Assembly: GCA_021234155.1 (NCBI GenBank)
Contig: JAJEKV010000794.1
Coordinates: 25,966-89,965, forward strand
Length of the DNA stretch: 64,000 nt
From: Isoetes taiwanensis
Taxonomy: Eukaryota; Streptophyta; Lycopodiopsida; Isoetales; Isoetaceae
Reading direction: 5' to 3'
Below the pieces are notes generated by a model, which did not search any database, had not been told where the DNA came from, and saw nothing but the letters and a program-made list of their open reading frames with translations. Both the position numbers and the translations under genes were made by a program. Below are positions 46,441-58,499 of this stretch, piece by piece; the stretch's first letter is position 1, and the number at the start of each line of letters is the position of its first letter.

Positions 46441-47278
46441 TTGTTAATTTGGGATTTTCCGATTTGGCTGAAAACATTTTTGGAATTTATTTTCAATTAA
46501 TTTCATATGATTTTGAGGATTCTGATAGCCGGAAAAACTTATGGATTTCCAAAAATCGCAGAAGTTTGCGCTATGATTTTTTCTTCCTGATTTCCGCTAT
46601 GAGGGCATGCCACAACGGAATTTGCATGCATCGTCGTGGCATCAATGACTGCTCTTCTACACTTACAATAGCCAGTATGCATCTCTTATGCTCCGGGCAT
46701 GCATCTTCTGAAGCTGTGGCTAGGCTGGGTAAGGTCTCTTTTTAGTTGAGATATAGGAGCTTTTGAACCATGGCTGGCTTTTGTTTGAACGTAGGTATAC
46801 AGATGGTGATCAGGTCATTAGACTTTGGATTTTGATAGATGTTTGGTCGATCTGCTTTCAGTCTGCAATTTCGGTACCGAGATGCATGCTTCAATTTATG
46901 TTTTATTTTGTGAGATATTTTTACTTTCAAAGAGTCCAGCAAGCTGCCGGAATGGATATTTTGCATCCAACGGTGATACCATAAACTGAGTTTGTAGAGT
47001 TTGAGAATTACTTCTAGAGATCCAGGGGTGAGGATGAACCGTTGGCACATGCATTAAGCAAGGTAAAAAATGTAATTTCTTTTGGATTCGCTGCATGTAA
47101 TTTCTTAGGTTCTCGGTGTTGCCGATTTGCACAAGGTTCTATTTCCATTCAATTCCGTTTCTAAGATCATCAACGTTGAAACATTTTTGCCAAAGAGGAA
47201 GTCACAAAGCAAGCCTATCGTACCTAATTTGCAAAGACTCCATCACTATGGAACATGTCTACACTAATCTATTTTCCC
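46441..47278. other. Stretch without a recognisable gene
   Basis: AT-rich; the short frames on both strands overlap each other and carry no known motif. Confidence 0.5.
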
Positions 47279-48157
47279 TCATTTACTGTAAATGCATTCG
47301 ATAGAGACATCATCTATGTCAATCCTGAATCCATATTCCAATATATAGATATGTACTTCCACTCCTTTAGCAAGGTCTGCAATGCCAGCACATGCATCAA
47401 TAATGCAAGCTAATGTAAAATTGTCTGGCTTCATGTCTGCTAGTTGCATCTGGCCAAAAAAGTTGAAGGGCAATGCTCGGACCTTTCATTTGAGCATGAG
47501 CAAGAATCAATCGTATTCCATGAACAAGTATCCCTTATAGGCATTTGATTAAAAACTTGGCGCCTTCTCAACAAATCCCGCCTTTGGCATAACCTCGCAA
47601 GCATAATATTCCATGAAATTACATCCCTCTTTGGCATTATTTTAAGCGCTTTTTTGGCCGTTGAGCTCTCCATCGACAAAGACCTGTAAAATGATTGTGT
47701 TTCATGATATTACATTAGGTTTTGGCATTTTTGAAATAGGTGGAAAGATTGTTTTAGCTGTCCATCTTTGGGCATATCCAGCAATCATCACATTCCATGA
47801 AAAAGTATATTAGTGTGGCATTTGTTGGAAAAGGTGGAGAGCTTCACTAAGTTGTCCCCATGGAACATAAGTTGAAAGCGAGGCTGCAAAGGCAAGAGAC
47901 CACATTTGGGTGAGGCATGTCTTTAAAAAAAAAAGTAGCAAAGCTTCCTCTAGATGCCCTTCCTGAGCATAACTAGAAATAAGCGTACTCCAGGAGAACA
48001 TGTCCCTGTTGGGCATTTTTCCAAATAAATGAAATGCTTCTTGGAGCTTCCCGTGTTGAACATTTGCAGCTATTATAGCATTCCATGCTGCCCGCGTCTT
48101 TCGGGCATTTGATAAAAAATATCTTTGTGCCTCGGTTAATTTTCCCCTGTGATGCAT
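47279..48157 (-). pseudogene. PLS-type pentatricopeptide repeat (PPR) gene, decayed
   Basis: Reading the minus strand from 48157: TRAAWNAIIAANVQHGKLQE, AFHLFGKMPNRDMFSWSTLI, SSYAQEGHLEEALLLF and LSEALHLFQQMP. Next, after a break, come KIMPKRDVISWNIMLARLCQ and VFNQMPIRDTCSWNTI (47679-47440), then QMQLADMKPDNFTLACIIDA and GVEVHIYILEYGF (47473-47279). The alternation of ~35-residue L and ~31-residue S repeats is diagnostic of plant PLS-class PPR proteins, which bind organelle RNA in C-to-U editing or processing. At least two frame changes and internal losses, and no E or DYW end, show that this is a relic. The start is not visible. Confidence 0.8.
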
Positions 48158-49324
48158 ATCTTTAAAACCATAGCAGTCCAGGACACAATATTTCTATCAG
48201 GCATTTCAAGAAAGTGCCTAAGTTAAGGTTCTACTTTTGATTGCTTTGGGACTCCTTGGAGTTTAGGCTGAAAGTTAAGGCTCTACTTTTGATTACTTTG
48301 CTTCTATGGGTTCGCATTGAGAGATGGAAATTCAAATGCCTGCAAAAGAGGACAAGTATTACCACAGAAAAGCCTGTTATAGCGTGTTATTTTATGCAGA
48401 TTATGTGAAAAAGCAGCCGATGAAATCAATGATCAGACTTCTTTCTTTGGCCCTATAAAGATGTTGTTTCTAATTGTCAGGAATATTCGTCGAGTTAGTA
48501 TGCAGGAACTATGAATCAATGATCAGCCATGCTAAGGAAGGTCTAAAGGACTCTCACATAAATATTAATATATGGAATCCATAAGAATTGATAATCTCAT
48601 GAACTCACAGGTTCAAGGAGAGGTGTCATCCAATATTGTATTTATTCAGACAGAGCAGGTACATCCTTTGGAATTTTGAGATGCTACACGTGGTTGATGA
48701 TACTCTAATTATATCTGTCATTTAGTTCAGTGTTTCAACATTTTAGCAACTTTATCACTTTCGGTAGACAAGTTTGAAATACTAAAGTGGTCGCTTGGAG
48801 AAACATATCAGCCCGATCTTCTTAAATCAAAGACATTGTTTCTTCGTTGATAATGCTTCAAGTGAGTCATTCAATGTAGCGTAAACTAGAGAAGGTCTAA
48901 GTTAAGGAACAATAGTGACTGCCAAAGTGGAGGTTGGGAGTATGCCAATCTGTACAAACACTCCCTTGTGTAATATGTTTTTGATATTGTCTTGGCTGTA
49001 CTTGGTGATGAATACCTTCCTGGCAAAGATTGCATGCATGTAGATGGGTTTTTTATGGGCAATCAATCCTTCAAGAGCATGTAGGTGGGTTTTTATGGGC
49101 TCAAGTTCTGAGAACTTGAGAAGCAATGTGATCGGCAATAGGGAATCCTAACACACTATTTCATACCTCCTGAGCATGATCATGAAGACAGCATGCGTAC
49201 TTTTTTGAAAGCCCTTATAATGAAGACAGCATATGTACCCTTAGATGTGGGACCGAGGCACTCTTTCTGCTACATCAGGCCTGCTTGGATTCTGGCTTTG
49301 GTGATGGATTATCGGGCCAGACAG
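48158..49324. other. Stretch without a recognisable gene; small duplication
   Basis: A roughly 55-bp tandem duplication at 48218-48300 (AAGTTAAGG.TCTACTTTTGATT twice). GAAGACAGCAT also occurs twice at 49183 and 49219. No domain-bearing frame. Confidence 0.5.
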
Positions 49325-49407
49325 AGCGTGTCTATTTTCAATGTTCTTGATAACATTCGTGGCAAATGTTTTCATATTTCATCTGCTTTTTCCCTTGCTA
49401 CTTGCAG

Positions 49408-49504
49408 GAACTAGAATTACGCGGTCCGGACTTCCTACAAGCAGCGTAAAAAAAGGCCAGCCAGCTTTTTGAGCAGAGCCTAGCAACAGTTTGTGTTAGA
49501 AAAG
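49408..49504 (+). pseudogene. Duplicated exon, copy 1 (frameshifted)
   Basis: 97 bp between an acceptor TGCTACTTGCAG and a donor GGTAACA. It matches copy 2 at 50025-50120 except for substitutions and a one-base gain in the A-run that shifts the frame before ASQLFEQ. The preceding intron sequence (TTCTTGATAACATTCGTGGC) is duplicated too. Confidence 0.5.
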
Positions 49505-50024
49505 GTAACATACTTCAGCAAAGCTAAAGAACAGCACTGGAGTATATTTTTGTTGTTATTGAAGGTGATGTCAAAGGGATCTGCTATAGGTACAACAGCA
49601 AGCTATGTTTCTCTTATCTTTTTAGTCAGAACTTGCATTCATGTGCTTCTAAGCTCTATGTTAGTTGCCACAAAGAATTACAAAAGGTAAAGCATGTTCC
49701 TGTGAAGAATCACATTCGCTTTGCAACTACAGAAATTCTGTCATTCTATGATGTGATTTGAAAATTTTGTGCATGGATGCCACCATCATTTTGGCCCCTT
49801 GGCTGTGTACAATACGTAGCCGCTTGGATGTGTGATCCGACAAACATGATACTACCATAAATAATTACAATATTGGGGTCTGGGTACTGACTACCAGAGC
49901 CAATCTTGCTTTTATATTTAGTGGCAGCTCTTACAGGAACATCATGTTTATTTTTAGTGTTCTTAAATAACATTCATGGCAAAGGTTTTTAGATTTAATC
50001 TGCTTTTTCATTTGCTACTTGCAG

Positions 50025-50120
50025 GAACTGAAGTTACGCGGTTAGGCTTTTCAACAAGCAATGGAAAAAAGGCCAGCCAGCTTTTTGAGCAGTGCCTAGC
50101 AAGAGTCTTTGTGGGAAAAG
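50025..50120 (+). CDS. Duplicated exon, copy 2 (open)
   Basis: 96 bp with the same acceptor (TTGCTACTTGCAG) and a GTAAGATA donor. In the frame with two leading bases it is fully open: TEVTRLGFSTSNGKKASQLF, then EQCLARVFVGK. Both splice sites are better than average. The partner exons are not identified within 1 kb, and I do not recognise the protein. It may belong to a gene with long introns or to a captured fragment inside the Helitron that ends at 52558. Confidence 0.45.
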
Positions 50121-50129
50121 GTAAGATAC

Positions 50130-52296
50130 TTCATTTTTGCACTTCTTCTTCTTAATGTATATGGAAGGTTATATGGTCAAGCATATTAAATTGATAATGC
50201 TCAAGAGGAGCAGGCCGTATCATGTTACGGCGAAGCTTGATACTACAGAAACCATTGTGCCTTTATATTTATTGGTAGCATTGAATGGCATCGTATTGCT
50301 AGATTGACAAAGATGATCATTTATTTGAAGATTGCATTACAATATATATTATTCCTATGGATTCTTCTTCCGCGATACATGGGAGGACTTCACTTGCACA
50401 AAATCTGCTTGGAAGTTGCTAAAATCTAGAGATACCTACCCGAATTTTCTCCACTATTGTTTTCTCAAACGATTGTACATTAGGTAATTCAGACTTTGAC
50501 ACATGTTAATGCATTTAAAGATTTAAAAGGTTGTGATGATACCATTGCTTCTAGGTATCTTCTGGTGGAATGGTGGAATAAGAGGTTCGCTGACTTGGGT
50601 TTGCATCTTTTAAATGGCTATACCTAATGCATGATACTAATGCAGGAATACAAGTGAATTGGAGTTCGTTGAAGCTATATTTGGGACACTAAAGGTGTTA
50701 TTGTGCATCGGATGGTGACCTGTGCACCATGCAATGGAAGTGGTCCAAAATTTATCATGCACAACAAATGACATGTGCACCATGGAATGGCATTTATCAT
50801 GCACAACAAATGTGGATTTATGCTCTAGATATCTAAAACCTTTTATGCATAACAATTAAAGGCATGGATTGCCATCCACATTAAATCCATCAAATACAAT
50901 TTGCTAAAGTTGACATTGTTGCTGAATGCCCCAAAATTCCATATAAGTTCAACATCAAATATAATACACATGGATCTACAGTGCTCTAGGCATAGCTATA
51001 TGCTCTCCTTGCACAGATAACTCTATAGGCGGTTCTTTGAGAGAGAGAGAGATCTATATGTTTAAGCCTTTAAATTAGTTTGTAAAGGCTTCTTGATACA
51101 AGGAAATCCATGCATAGATTTCCACATTTTTGCAATCTAGGGAGCTCTTAGTAGGCTTCTTTTGTTCATAGAACTGAATTTTCTAACGCAACAATGTCAC
51201 ATCCATTAGCTATTCTCAATTTTGAATTTAAGGCGAGCATAAATTTGGATCTTTGCAAGTTTATAGCATGTTATGAAACTAGGCAAATTGCTCTTTTGCA
51301 TGTTATGGAGCTCCTTTAGATTGGATATTTGAGTTCATTTAAAAGCTTATCCTTTATAATTCATGATGAATAAGTCAATGAAGTGAATGATAGATGTGAA
51401 TAACTTTCAAAATTACTACTTATTATATTGTTAATACATGTAATTGACTATCAAGACCTAAATTGCACACATCTAAGAATTATAAAAGCATTTCATTCAA
51501 CAAATCTAATTTAACAAATCTAGATCACCCTTCTAGGACATGTGTGCACATTAGGTATTCTTTTCATATGCTTGAGGGTACAATATGCAAGCATCACATT
51601 TATTCTAGGGTTTTCCAAAGAAGTTAATTAAAGCTTCGTAATCTGGTCGTCCTATTCCGTACAAAACCATTCATCCAAGATCTTAGCAGAACGGAATATC
51701 TAGAAGCAGCAAACGATTGCAGATTATGGATAGTCATCAAGTTTGTTGCCATGTAAATCATTTGTGGAAACGAATCAAATTATTGCGGTATGTCCTTATT
51801 GAGTGTATATAGAGTTTTTATTGAGTGTATATATAGGATCATGTGTACTGTTAACCCTTAAATCCGACATCGTGATTTTTCATTGCATATCTACGTGATC
51901 ATTGTTTCAAGATACATTGTTGTGAAGCTGATGCAACATGTAGTAAATCTTTAAACTTGCTGTTAGAATGTCAATCTGCTAGCAGAAGCACATTGTTGTA
52001 TTTCATCCCTTTTTCTGTGCCATTGTGACGTTATTAGATTCACGTTCTTGGAATGCATCCATTGCTGTAAGGTATAGGCAATGTTCAGATAAATAATTGA
52101 TAATTTTTTTTGTTGGGAAGATAAGAGCAGCATATTAATATTAGCTGGCTTTCTTTCTTTTCTATATTCTAGCTATGATGTCCACTATTTGATCTAATGA
52201 GGGTATTTCCCATGAGCAGACATAGGCAACCAATTAATATATGTCATTAGGAGATTAGATGGGTAAGCCTATCAGCTCCAAGTGCATTAGAGCCAG
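50130..52296. other. Stretch without a recognisable gene
   Basis: AT-rich. Minor features: a GAGAGAGAGAGAG run near 51041 and a CATTTATCATGCACAACAAATG repetition at 50750-50812. No coding motif. Confidence 0.5.
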
Positions 52297-52440
52297 TTGT
52301 TGCACTGGAAATGCCCAAGCTTTTGTATATGAAATACGTGTGGCAAGAATACAAATTGTGTGTTCCATTGTTGCACTGGAAATGCCCAAACTTTTGTATA
52401 TGAAATATATGTGGCAAGAATACAAACTGTGTATTCCATT
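52297..52440 (+). repeat. Tandem duplication, 71-bp period, two copies
   Basis: Each unit reads TTGCACTGGAAATGCCCAA, CTTTTGTATATGAAATA and GTGGCAAGAATACAAA, ending GT.TTCCATTG. It lies about 90 bp before the Helitron terminus. Confidence 0.85.
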
Positions 52441-52530
52441 GTTGCTCCTACAATCTTCAAATGCAAATTTCCATGCTCCAAATCCTTTTTTTTTTAATAT
52501 TAAACAACCATTCTTTCAAATTGTCACGAG

Positions 52531-52558
52531 GCCCGGCAACGCCGGGCACCATAACTAG
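52531..52558 (+). mobile_element. Helitron 3' terminus
   Basis: A perfect 7-bp stem with a 3-base loop (GCCCGGC AAC GCCGGGC), then ACCATAA and CTAG, followed by T. Plant Helitrons end with a GC-rich hairpin 10-12 bp before CTRR and insert between A and T; this fits well. The element would extend leftwards on the plus strand. I could not find a convincing TC-type 5' end, so its length and cargo are unknown. Confidence 0.75.
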
Positions 52559-52559
52559 T

Positions 52560-54928
52560 GAATTTAAAAACACTTCATGGGCATAGCAAATTAGACACCA
52601 TCCGACCATTGAAAAAAGGGAACACTAGCTTGCATCGGACAGGGAATTGCCAAGGAATCGGTCATGAATCGCCAGGGAATCGATAGGGAATTGGCCATGA
52701 AATCGGCCAGGGAACTCGATTTAGATTCAAGAGCCCTCTTGAGCTTACTCCTCGACAAAGAGCTACAGGGTTCTTGGGCTCATACTACAGTCCATACTTG
52801 GCTCTTTGATATGCTCCGCTGCACCGAGATTTTTGAAGCCACAGAATATTTAATTCAGACCCACAGAATATTTATGGACAAACAACATATCTCTAAAACC
52901 TCTACTTCAACAAACCCACAGAATACCTTAGATTTGGGGCTTTTTTGGGCTCATACTTGGGCTTATGCTTGGCAAACAATACTGCCATTCTTGGGCTTAC
53001 ACTTGGGCTCTCTGATTGTTCTGCATCAGGCTTTTGAAACCACCACTTCTACAAACCTATCTCATCTATTCATTCATGGAGCAAGATAAAGACAACGTAA
53101 ATACGTTCAGATTTAGATCATTTGCTCTATATTATTGTGATTTCTTGCTTTTTCTTGCTCCTTGCATTTCCGTAGTTTTCAAATTTTTATTATAGCGGTG
53201 GCTTCGTTAAGCTAAAAAAAGAAGGAAGGCCAATCAATGTAGATCTATGCTTTCTTTTTGCAAATTCTCTAATAGCATAGTTGCAAGCTCAGGCTCTCAA
53301 ACATAGCAGCAGCCCGGCATAGTTCTTGAGGAGACCATAGAAATTATAGAAGGTTCTTGTAATGTACAGAAGAACATACCTATTGTTGATGTACATATAA
53401 AACTTGGTTATATTATTACGAGTTTATAATAGACTTTATAACTTGTTAGCACGTTTGCACAAACGCAAGTGGACACTTTGAAGCAATTTTAGAGTGTCCA
53501 CGTTGGTGCGAGGTAAGATTTTTGTTCACGTGGATGCAGGTACAAGCCTTCGATTTCATCTACGGCTGTGGAAATTCAAGAAAATTTCAAGTGGGATGTC
53601 GGTTAGCAGAAGGCCGTGATGATTGCTCCAAATCCGAACAAAATAGACCCTGGATTTACTAGTGAAGACGATGAAGCAGAGGCAAGCTTGGTGTCGATAG
53701 GTATGGCACAGCCACCCTTCCTGCGAGCAACGATACGCTTGACGGATCTCCTATTTGGAACAGAGCACTATGCACGCAGGGCTTTTCCTCGTCATTGGAT
53801 ATGAAGCAATCCAAGTGTTGAGCCATGGCAAAATGTTTGGCCGAAATTGCTTTCGCCGGCTCTGTCGTTTCTATTCAAGCCAAAATGGATGTTTCTTTGT
53901 GTTCCATAATAAGGGCGAGCTTTCAGGCAGTTAAAATGGTCCTCTTGAGGAACTTGTGGGGAGGTGTAAGTTTACCCACTCAATTTATTCTGAGGACTGT
54001 CGGAGCTTTCCCAGTTTGATTTTCATTTCCTTCTTTCTAACTACACATCCTTCAGAGCTTTTCCTTGCTCGAGGAAGGAGCAAATAAAATCTGTATACCA
54101 ACTCTGGGCCTGCCATAGCCACGAAGCTGGCTTTGATCTTTCTCTGTCGTCTCCGTATCCGGGTGAAGTGTTTGCCATCCGAGATAGATTTTGCCATCCC
54201 CTGTTTTCGGATGAAGGCAAGTTTGCTTATGTAACCCTGTTTTATGGATGCACACAGGTCCTCGCCCATTATTCTGGGCATAACGAACATGCCCTGTCTC
54301 CACATGGGTCTGTTTCATTTTTCAGAATCTTTTAGACTAGATTTATCCATCAATCGGCTTAGGAGCTTAGGACTCCATTAACCGGCTAGAGCTGAGCAGT
54401 TCTTGGAGGAGCCATATTAAGAGGTACAATTTTTGCTTAGATTCAGGTATGATTTTTGCATAGAAGGCAAATAGCTCCAGATTCGATATATATGCTTACC
54501 TGTTCGATCCTGCCATAGCCACGAACCTGCCATGCCATAGCCACGAACCTGCTTTCTGTTATGGTTTAGTTGAAAATAAGTTGAAACTTAAGTTTATGCC
54601 ATAGCCACGAACCTGCTTTAGCCGATTCTTTGCTTCAGGAACAAGGATTGGTATGACTGTGTAGTTCTCGCTTTCGTATCAGACAGTTGAGTCCAATGGC
54701 CTGCTTGCGATGCTTGTGAGACTCTTGGATAAGTTTTGAACTCCGGTTATGATTAAGAAATGCAATCACAAATCCTGCAATTGCTAAAAGGAAGCAGCAT
54801 GCAGTTCCATATATTTATATTGAACATCATGTGAGCAAGGTTTCTTCAAATCTGAAATAGATCTCGCTATTGAAGCTTTGTATTGCTCTTTAGCTGCAAA
54901 AAATTCCAGAGCACATTCATTAGCACAT
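52560..54928. other. Stretch without a recognisable gene; dispersed repeat
   Basis: The word CCATAGCCACGAACCTGC recurs at about 54511, 54534 and 54598, with a variant (CCATAGCCACGAAGCTGG) at about 54114. A 141-codon ORF at 52664-53089 is compositionally odd (repeated WAHT, LGLFWAHTWAYAW) and has no known domain. Other frames are short. Confidence 0.45.
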
Positions 54929-54933
54929 TCATT

Positions 54934-55240
54934 TGTTGTAAATAGACTCAAAAGGTGATGACAGAACAGCAAGTAAGAGTCTAATTGATAATGGAAGAAC
55001 AGATTACAACATGCAAGCAAAGATGAGTATCTCGCTTGCGTTTAGATCCTTGATCAAGGGAACACACAAATGAACTGATGGTTGTGCCCTCAAGATCGTT
55101 CATATAAATAGAAGGAACTTTAAAAGCTAAAACGGTAAAGGAATCTAATTAAAGCATGAACAACAAACTTAGTGGTTCCGAGATTCCTGCTGACGGAGAT
55201 TCCTGCTGACGAGATTCTTCTTGTGCTGTTAATCTCAACA
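54934..55240 (-). repeat. Copia 3' LTR
   Basis: Starts TGTTGTAAATAG and ends GTTAATCTCAACA on the plus strand. It matches the other LTR apart from scattered substitutions and 1-2-bp indels; the total length is equal. Confidence 0.93.
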
Positions 55241-55251
55241 CCCCCTTTCAA
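55241..55251 (-). promoter_or_regulatory. Copia polypurine tract
   Basis: TTGAAAGGGGG on the element strand, abutting the TGTTG of the 3' LTR. Confidence 0.8.
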
Positions 55252-55746
55252 AGCAACATGAAGAATCTCAATGACGTGACTCTGCTTGCGATCGGATCCC
55301 CACTCAGGCATAGCCATGAGATGAAGAAAGGTGACAAACCGTGAGTAACTTAGGGACGACCCAATGGTTTGGTGGGATATCCGGGAGCATATCTTGATAG
55401 GGAGGTATTTGAGAGTGATTATGCCATCTTCAACAAGTTGACGAATGAAGTGATATTGAATGTCAATATGCTTCATTCGTTTATGGAAAGGACGAGGATT
55501 TTTTAGCAAATGTGCCCAAGGCACCTTGATTATCGGTGTGTAGTGAAGACCATTGGAAGATGTGAGACCAAGCTCAATGCTAAGACGTTGAATCCATATG
55601 GCTTCTTTTGTCGGCATGAGAGAGCAACATATTAAACTACGTGGTGGAGAGAGCAACACATTTTTGTTAAATCTTGCTCCAACCGATGGCTGCCCCGCAA
55701 AGAGTGAAAACAAAACCAGAAATGGATCTTCGGTCATGGTGGTCAC
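55252..55746 (-). pseudogene. Copia RNase H
   Basis: The frame has FAGQPSVGARFNKNVLLS (for WAGD..TRRS), then MPTKEAIWIQRLSIELGL (for AEY.A...EAIWL..LL.EL) and KHIDIQYHFIRQLVEDG (the usual KHIDI.YHFIRE.VE.G). The last block ends the enzyme; some acidic catalytic residues are lost, and the order is right. It is the most readable part of this element. Confidence 0.85.
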
Positions 55747-55999
55747 CAGCCCGATCCAGCATCAACTGTAGCCAAGAATGATGGAAGATTCAATTGCATT
55801 ATAGAGAAGGCCATAGGTGGAGGTACCAGCAAGAAGCGAAGGACCGTTTGATGGAAATGCAATGGGATTGTTTGGGATCAAGAGCAAACGGGTGAGTTTA
55901 AGAGAGGTAAAGAAAGATCGTGGCGTGTCTGAGGCAGCAACAAAGTTTAAGAGGCCAAGAAGTGTCGCGTGTAATTATCCCGCGGATGGGAAGAAGATG

Positions 56000-56800
56000 G
56001 AGAGCATGGAGGATCAATTGGGGAAGGAAGGAAATGTTGGGCTCAAAGAGAGTAGAAACGGGCTTGCAATGGAGCATACCATAAGCGGGCGTAATATCTT
56101 GGATGTATTTATCTTTGGTGAAGATGGAGGAGGCCATTGGGCGGTCATCTTTGGATTGTCATGCCAAGAAAATAAAGCGGGGCCAAGATCCTTCATCGAA
56201 AAATGGGTTTGAATTTTGAGCTTAACTTGAGCAAGAAGATGATCATCTGCGGCTATGATTAGTAAATCATCAACATAAACAAGGATGATGACAAGAGAAG
56301 GATCCAAAAGAAAATAGACCTTTGGGGTCGATTGGCATCTGGAAAACTTGAGGCATATAAGGTTTGATCAAGCTTAGCATACCAAGATCGAGAAGCCTGT
56401 TTAAGTCCGTTATAAGGCTTTGTGTAAGAGACAAACCATGTCGACACTAATTGGAATGAATGAAACCGGGTTGTTCGATGTAGACCTCCTTATTAAGATC
56501 ACCATAAAGGAATGCATTGTTTACATCCATCACGGTGAGCGTGTAGGTGCTTGAGAGCAGCTAGTGCAAGGATAATCTGACCGAAGACATCTCTTGGCCC
56601 GGAGGCAGCGAAAGTTGCATAATCTAGCCCTTCACTGAAGCCTCGGGCAACAAAGCCCAGAGCTTTGAACACAATCCACAAAAACGACTTTGTTATATTT
56701 AACTTTATAGACCCATTTGCTCCGACAATAGCTTTCGGTTGGGTGGGCGAGGACAAGAGACCATGTCCATAGCATGAATAAAGCAATTTCATCTGCATAG
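56000..56800 (-). pseudogene. Copia reverse transcriptase
   Basis: Blocks in order from 56800: KAIVGANGSIKLNI (from C.WV.K.K), LGFVARGFSEGLDYA, CIPLWYGD-like text near 56510, KPYNGLKQASRSWYAKLDQ (about 56420) and IILVYVDDLLIIAADD (about 56280), the copia YVDD catalytic motif. FSMKDLGPALF follows. It needs several frame changes; the domain is inactive. Confidence 0.88.
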
Positions 56801-57329
56801 CTTGAATCCTTGGGGAGTTTAGGAACTCAGCAATGGCTTGAGAGTAAGATTGTGGTTCGATGGGATGATCGAGCAGCGAGGCAGTAGTCTTTAGTCAGTG
56901 GGAGCTTTACGTTCCCTGAGTGGGGGAGATGAAATGCGGAGAGGTACAGTGCGGCACAAGAGGGAATGGTATCACGGAGGAGGAGAATGAGATGCAGCAC
57001 AAGAGGGAATGGTATCGAAGAAGAAATTTGAACAATCCGGTAGGGTCTGGGAAGGGGCAGCAAAGCGCAGGTGGTGTAAGTATGAATGTGGGGAAGAATC
57101 AATCTCAATAATAGGAACTCGGTAGAGAAATGTCAAAGGATGGAGTAGGATTTTCAGCAAAACAAGGCTCAGTTCATTAAAAGAAGCATGGCAAGTGATG
57201 ATCAACATGGGAGTCAAGAGCAAGCAATCATGTAAGCTTTGTGTGTCAAAGAATACCCAATAAACATGCGAGGGAATGGCCTTAGGCTGCAATTTTGATC
57301 TCTTTCTTTAGGAATATGTGCAAAAGCTT

Positions 57330-58308
57330 TGCATCCAAAACCTTGAGGTGATCAAGAGAAGGGGGCTGCCATTTCGGTTTAATTTGGAAGCTTGTGGCTA
57401 AGACTTGAGTGAGGCATGCGGTTGAGCAAGTAGGTCTCTTCATACAAACGGCTTCCCCCAAAATGGGCGTGAACGCGTATGGCTAGCAAAAGACTTCTCG
57501 GCCATTTCCATCAAGGTCGCGATTTGCACGCTCGGCTCTTCCATTCGTTCGGAGAGTAGGGAGGCGAAACCTTCATGGCGAATGCTGGAGAAAAAGAAAT
57601 GCTGAAATCTGTGGGAATTGAACTTCGCCCGGCATCACATCGCCGAAGGTTACCATCCGCTTTGCACGTGTAGCGTTCCTCGAAAAGTGATGAACTCAAC
57701 AACATATTCAAAGCGACTTTTAGCGGTTAGCGAAAAATAGAAAGATATCTGCTATAATCATCCAAAAGTACCAAAATGTATTTGGAACCATTGAAGGAAG
57801 AAGGAGGTTTTATGGGGCCATAAATCCGCGATGCACAAGTTAGAGTAAATGATTGCGTGGATCGGTGGATGGAGGAAAAGACTCTGGAACTTTCTTGATG
57901 AGACAAATGTTGGGGCTTGGCAAAGATAAGCACTTTTCGACAAAAAGGTCTTGCTTGATGAGTTGTTGGATCCGGTTTGAGCCAATGTGACCCAAGCGGT
58001 AGTGCCACAAAGATTGAAGTGGGACTGTGAAGGCAAAATGAGCAAATTCGGGTTCTTGGGTAGTGATTTGATATAGGTTTCCAAGCCTTCGTCGAGGAGA
58101 GAAGCAAGACATTATCAGGACCTCTTATGTGGCAAGCACCATGAGTGAAATTCACATGAAAACCATCATCGGTGAACTTCTTGTTGAAAGAGGCTTTTGT
58201 GCAAACCGGGGGCGTGGAGCACATCTTTAATGCTTCTTGTTTCGAGGAAGATAGATGGATATTCACAACCCCCTTGCCAATGCCCAATTGTTGTGAATGA
58301 TCACCCAT
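57330..58308 (-). pseudogene. Copia pre-integrase and integrase
   Basis: From 58308: a GAG-pre-integrase segment (LHSPTSIFVALPLGSHW in one frame, LWHYRLGHIGSNRIQQLI in another, with the HxxxH-type start) and then DLFVEKCLSL. The core opening is KYILVLLDDYSRYLSIF (about 57780), with the first catalytic aspartate in LDDYSR. PPYSPNEW (about 57545) marks the third catalytic block, the glutamate position. The middle block is lost in frame changes. Confidence 0.85.
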
Positions 58309-58499
58309 CTTGACAATGCGGGCTGTGGTGAGGGAGGCATATCTTGAAGGAACAAGGATCGATGAGGTGTCATGTGAGTGGTTGCTCCAATCTAGAAACC
58401 ATGAGGGGCAATGGAAAGAAAGAGAATCATCTGCTGCAAAAAGATACTCAAAAGGCTCATCAGTAGCAAGGGTGTCATCAACAAAGCAACTATAATCTT

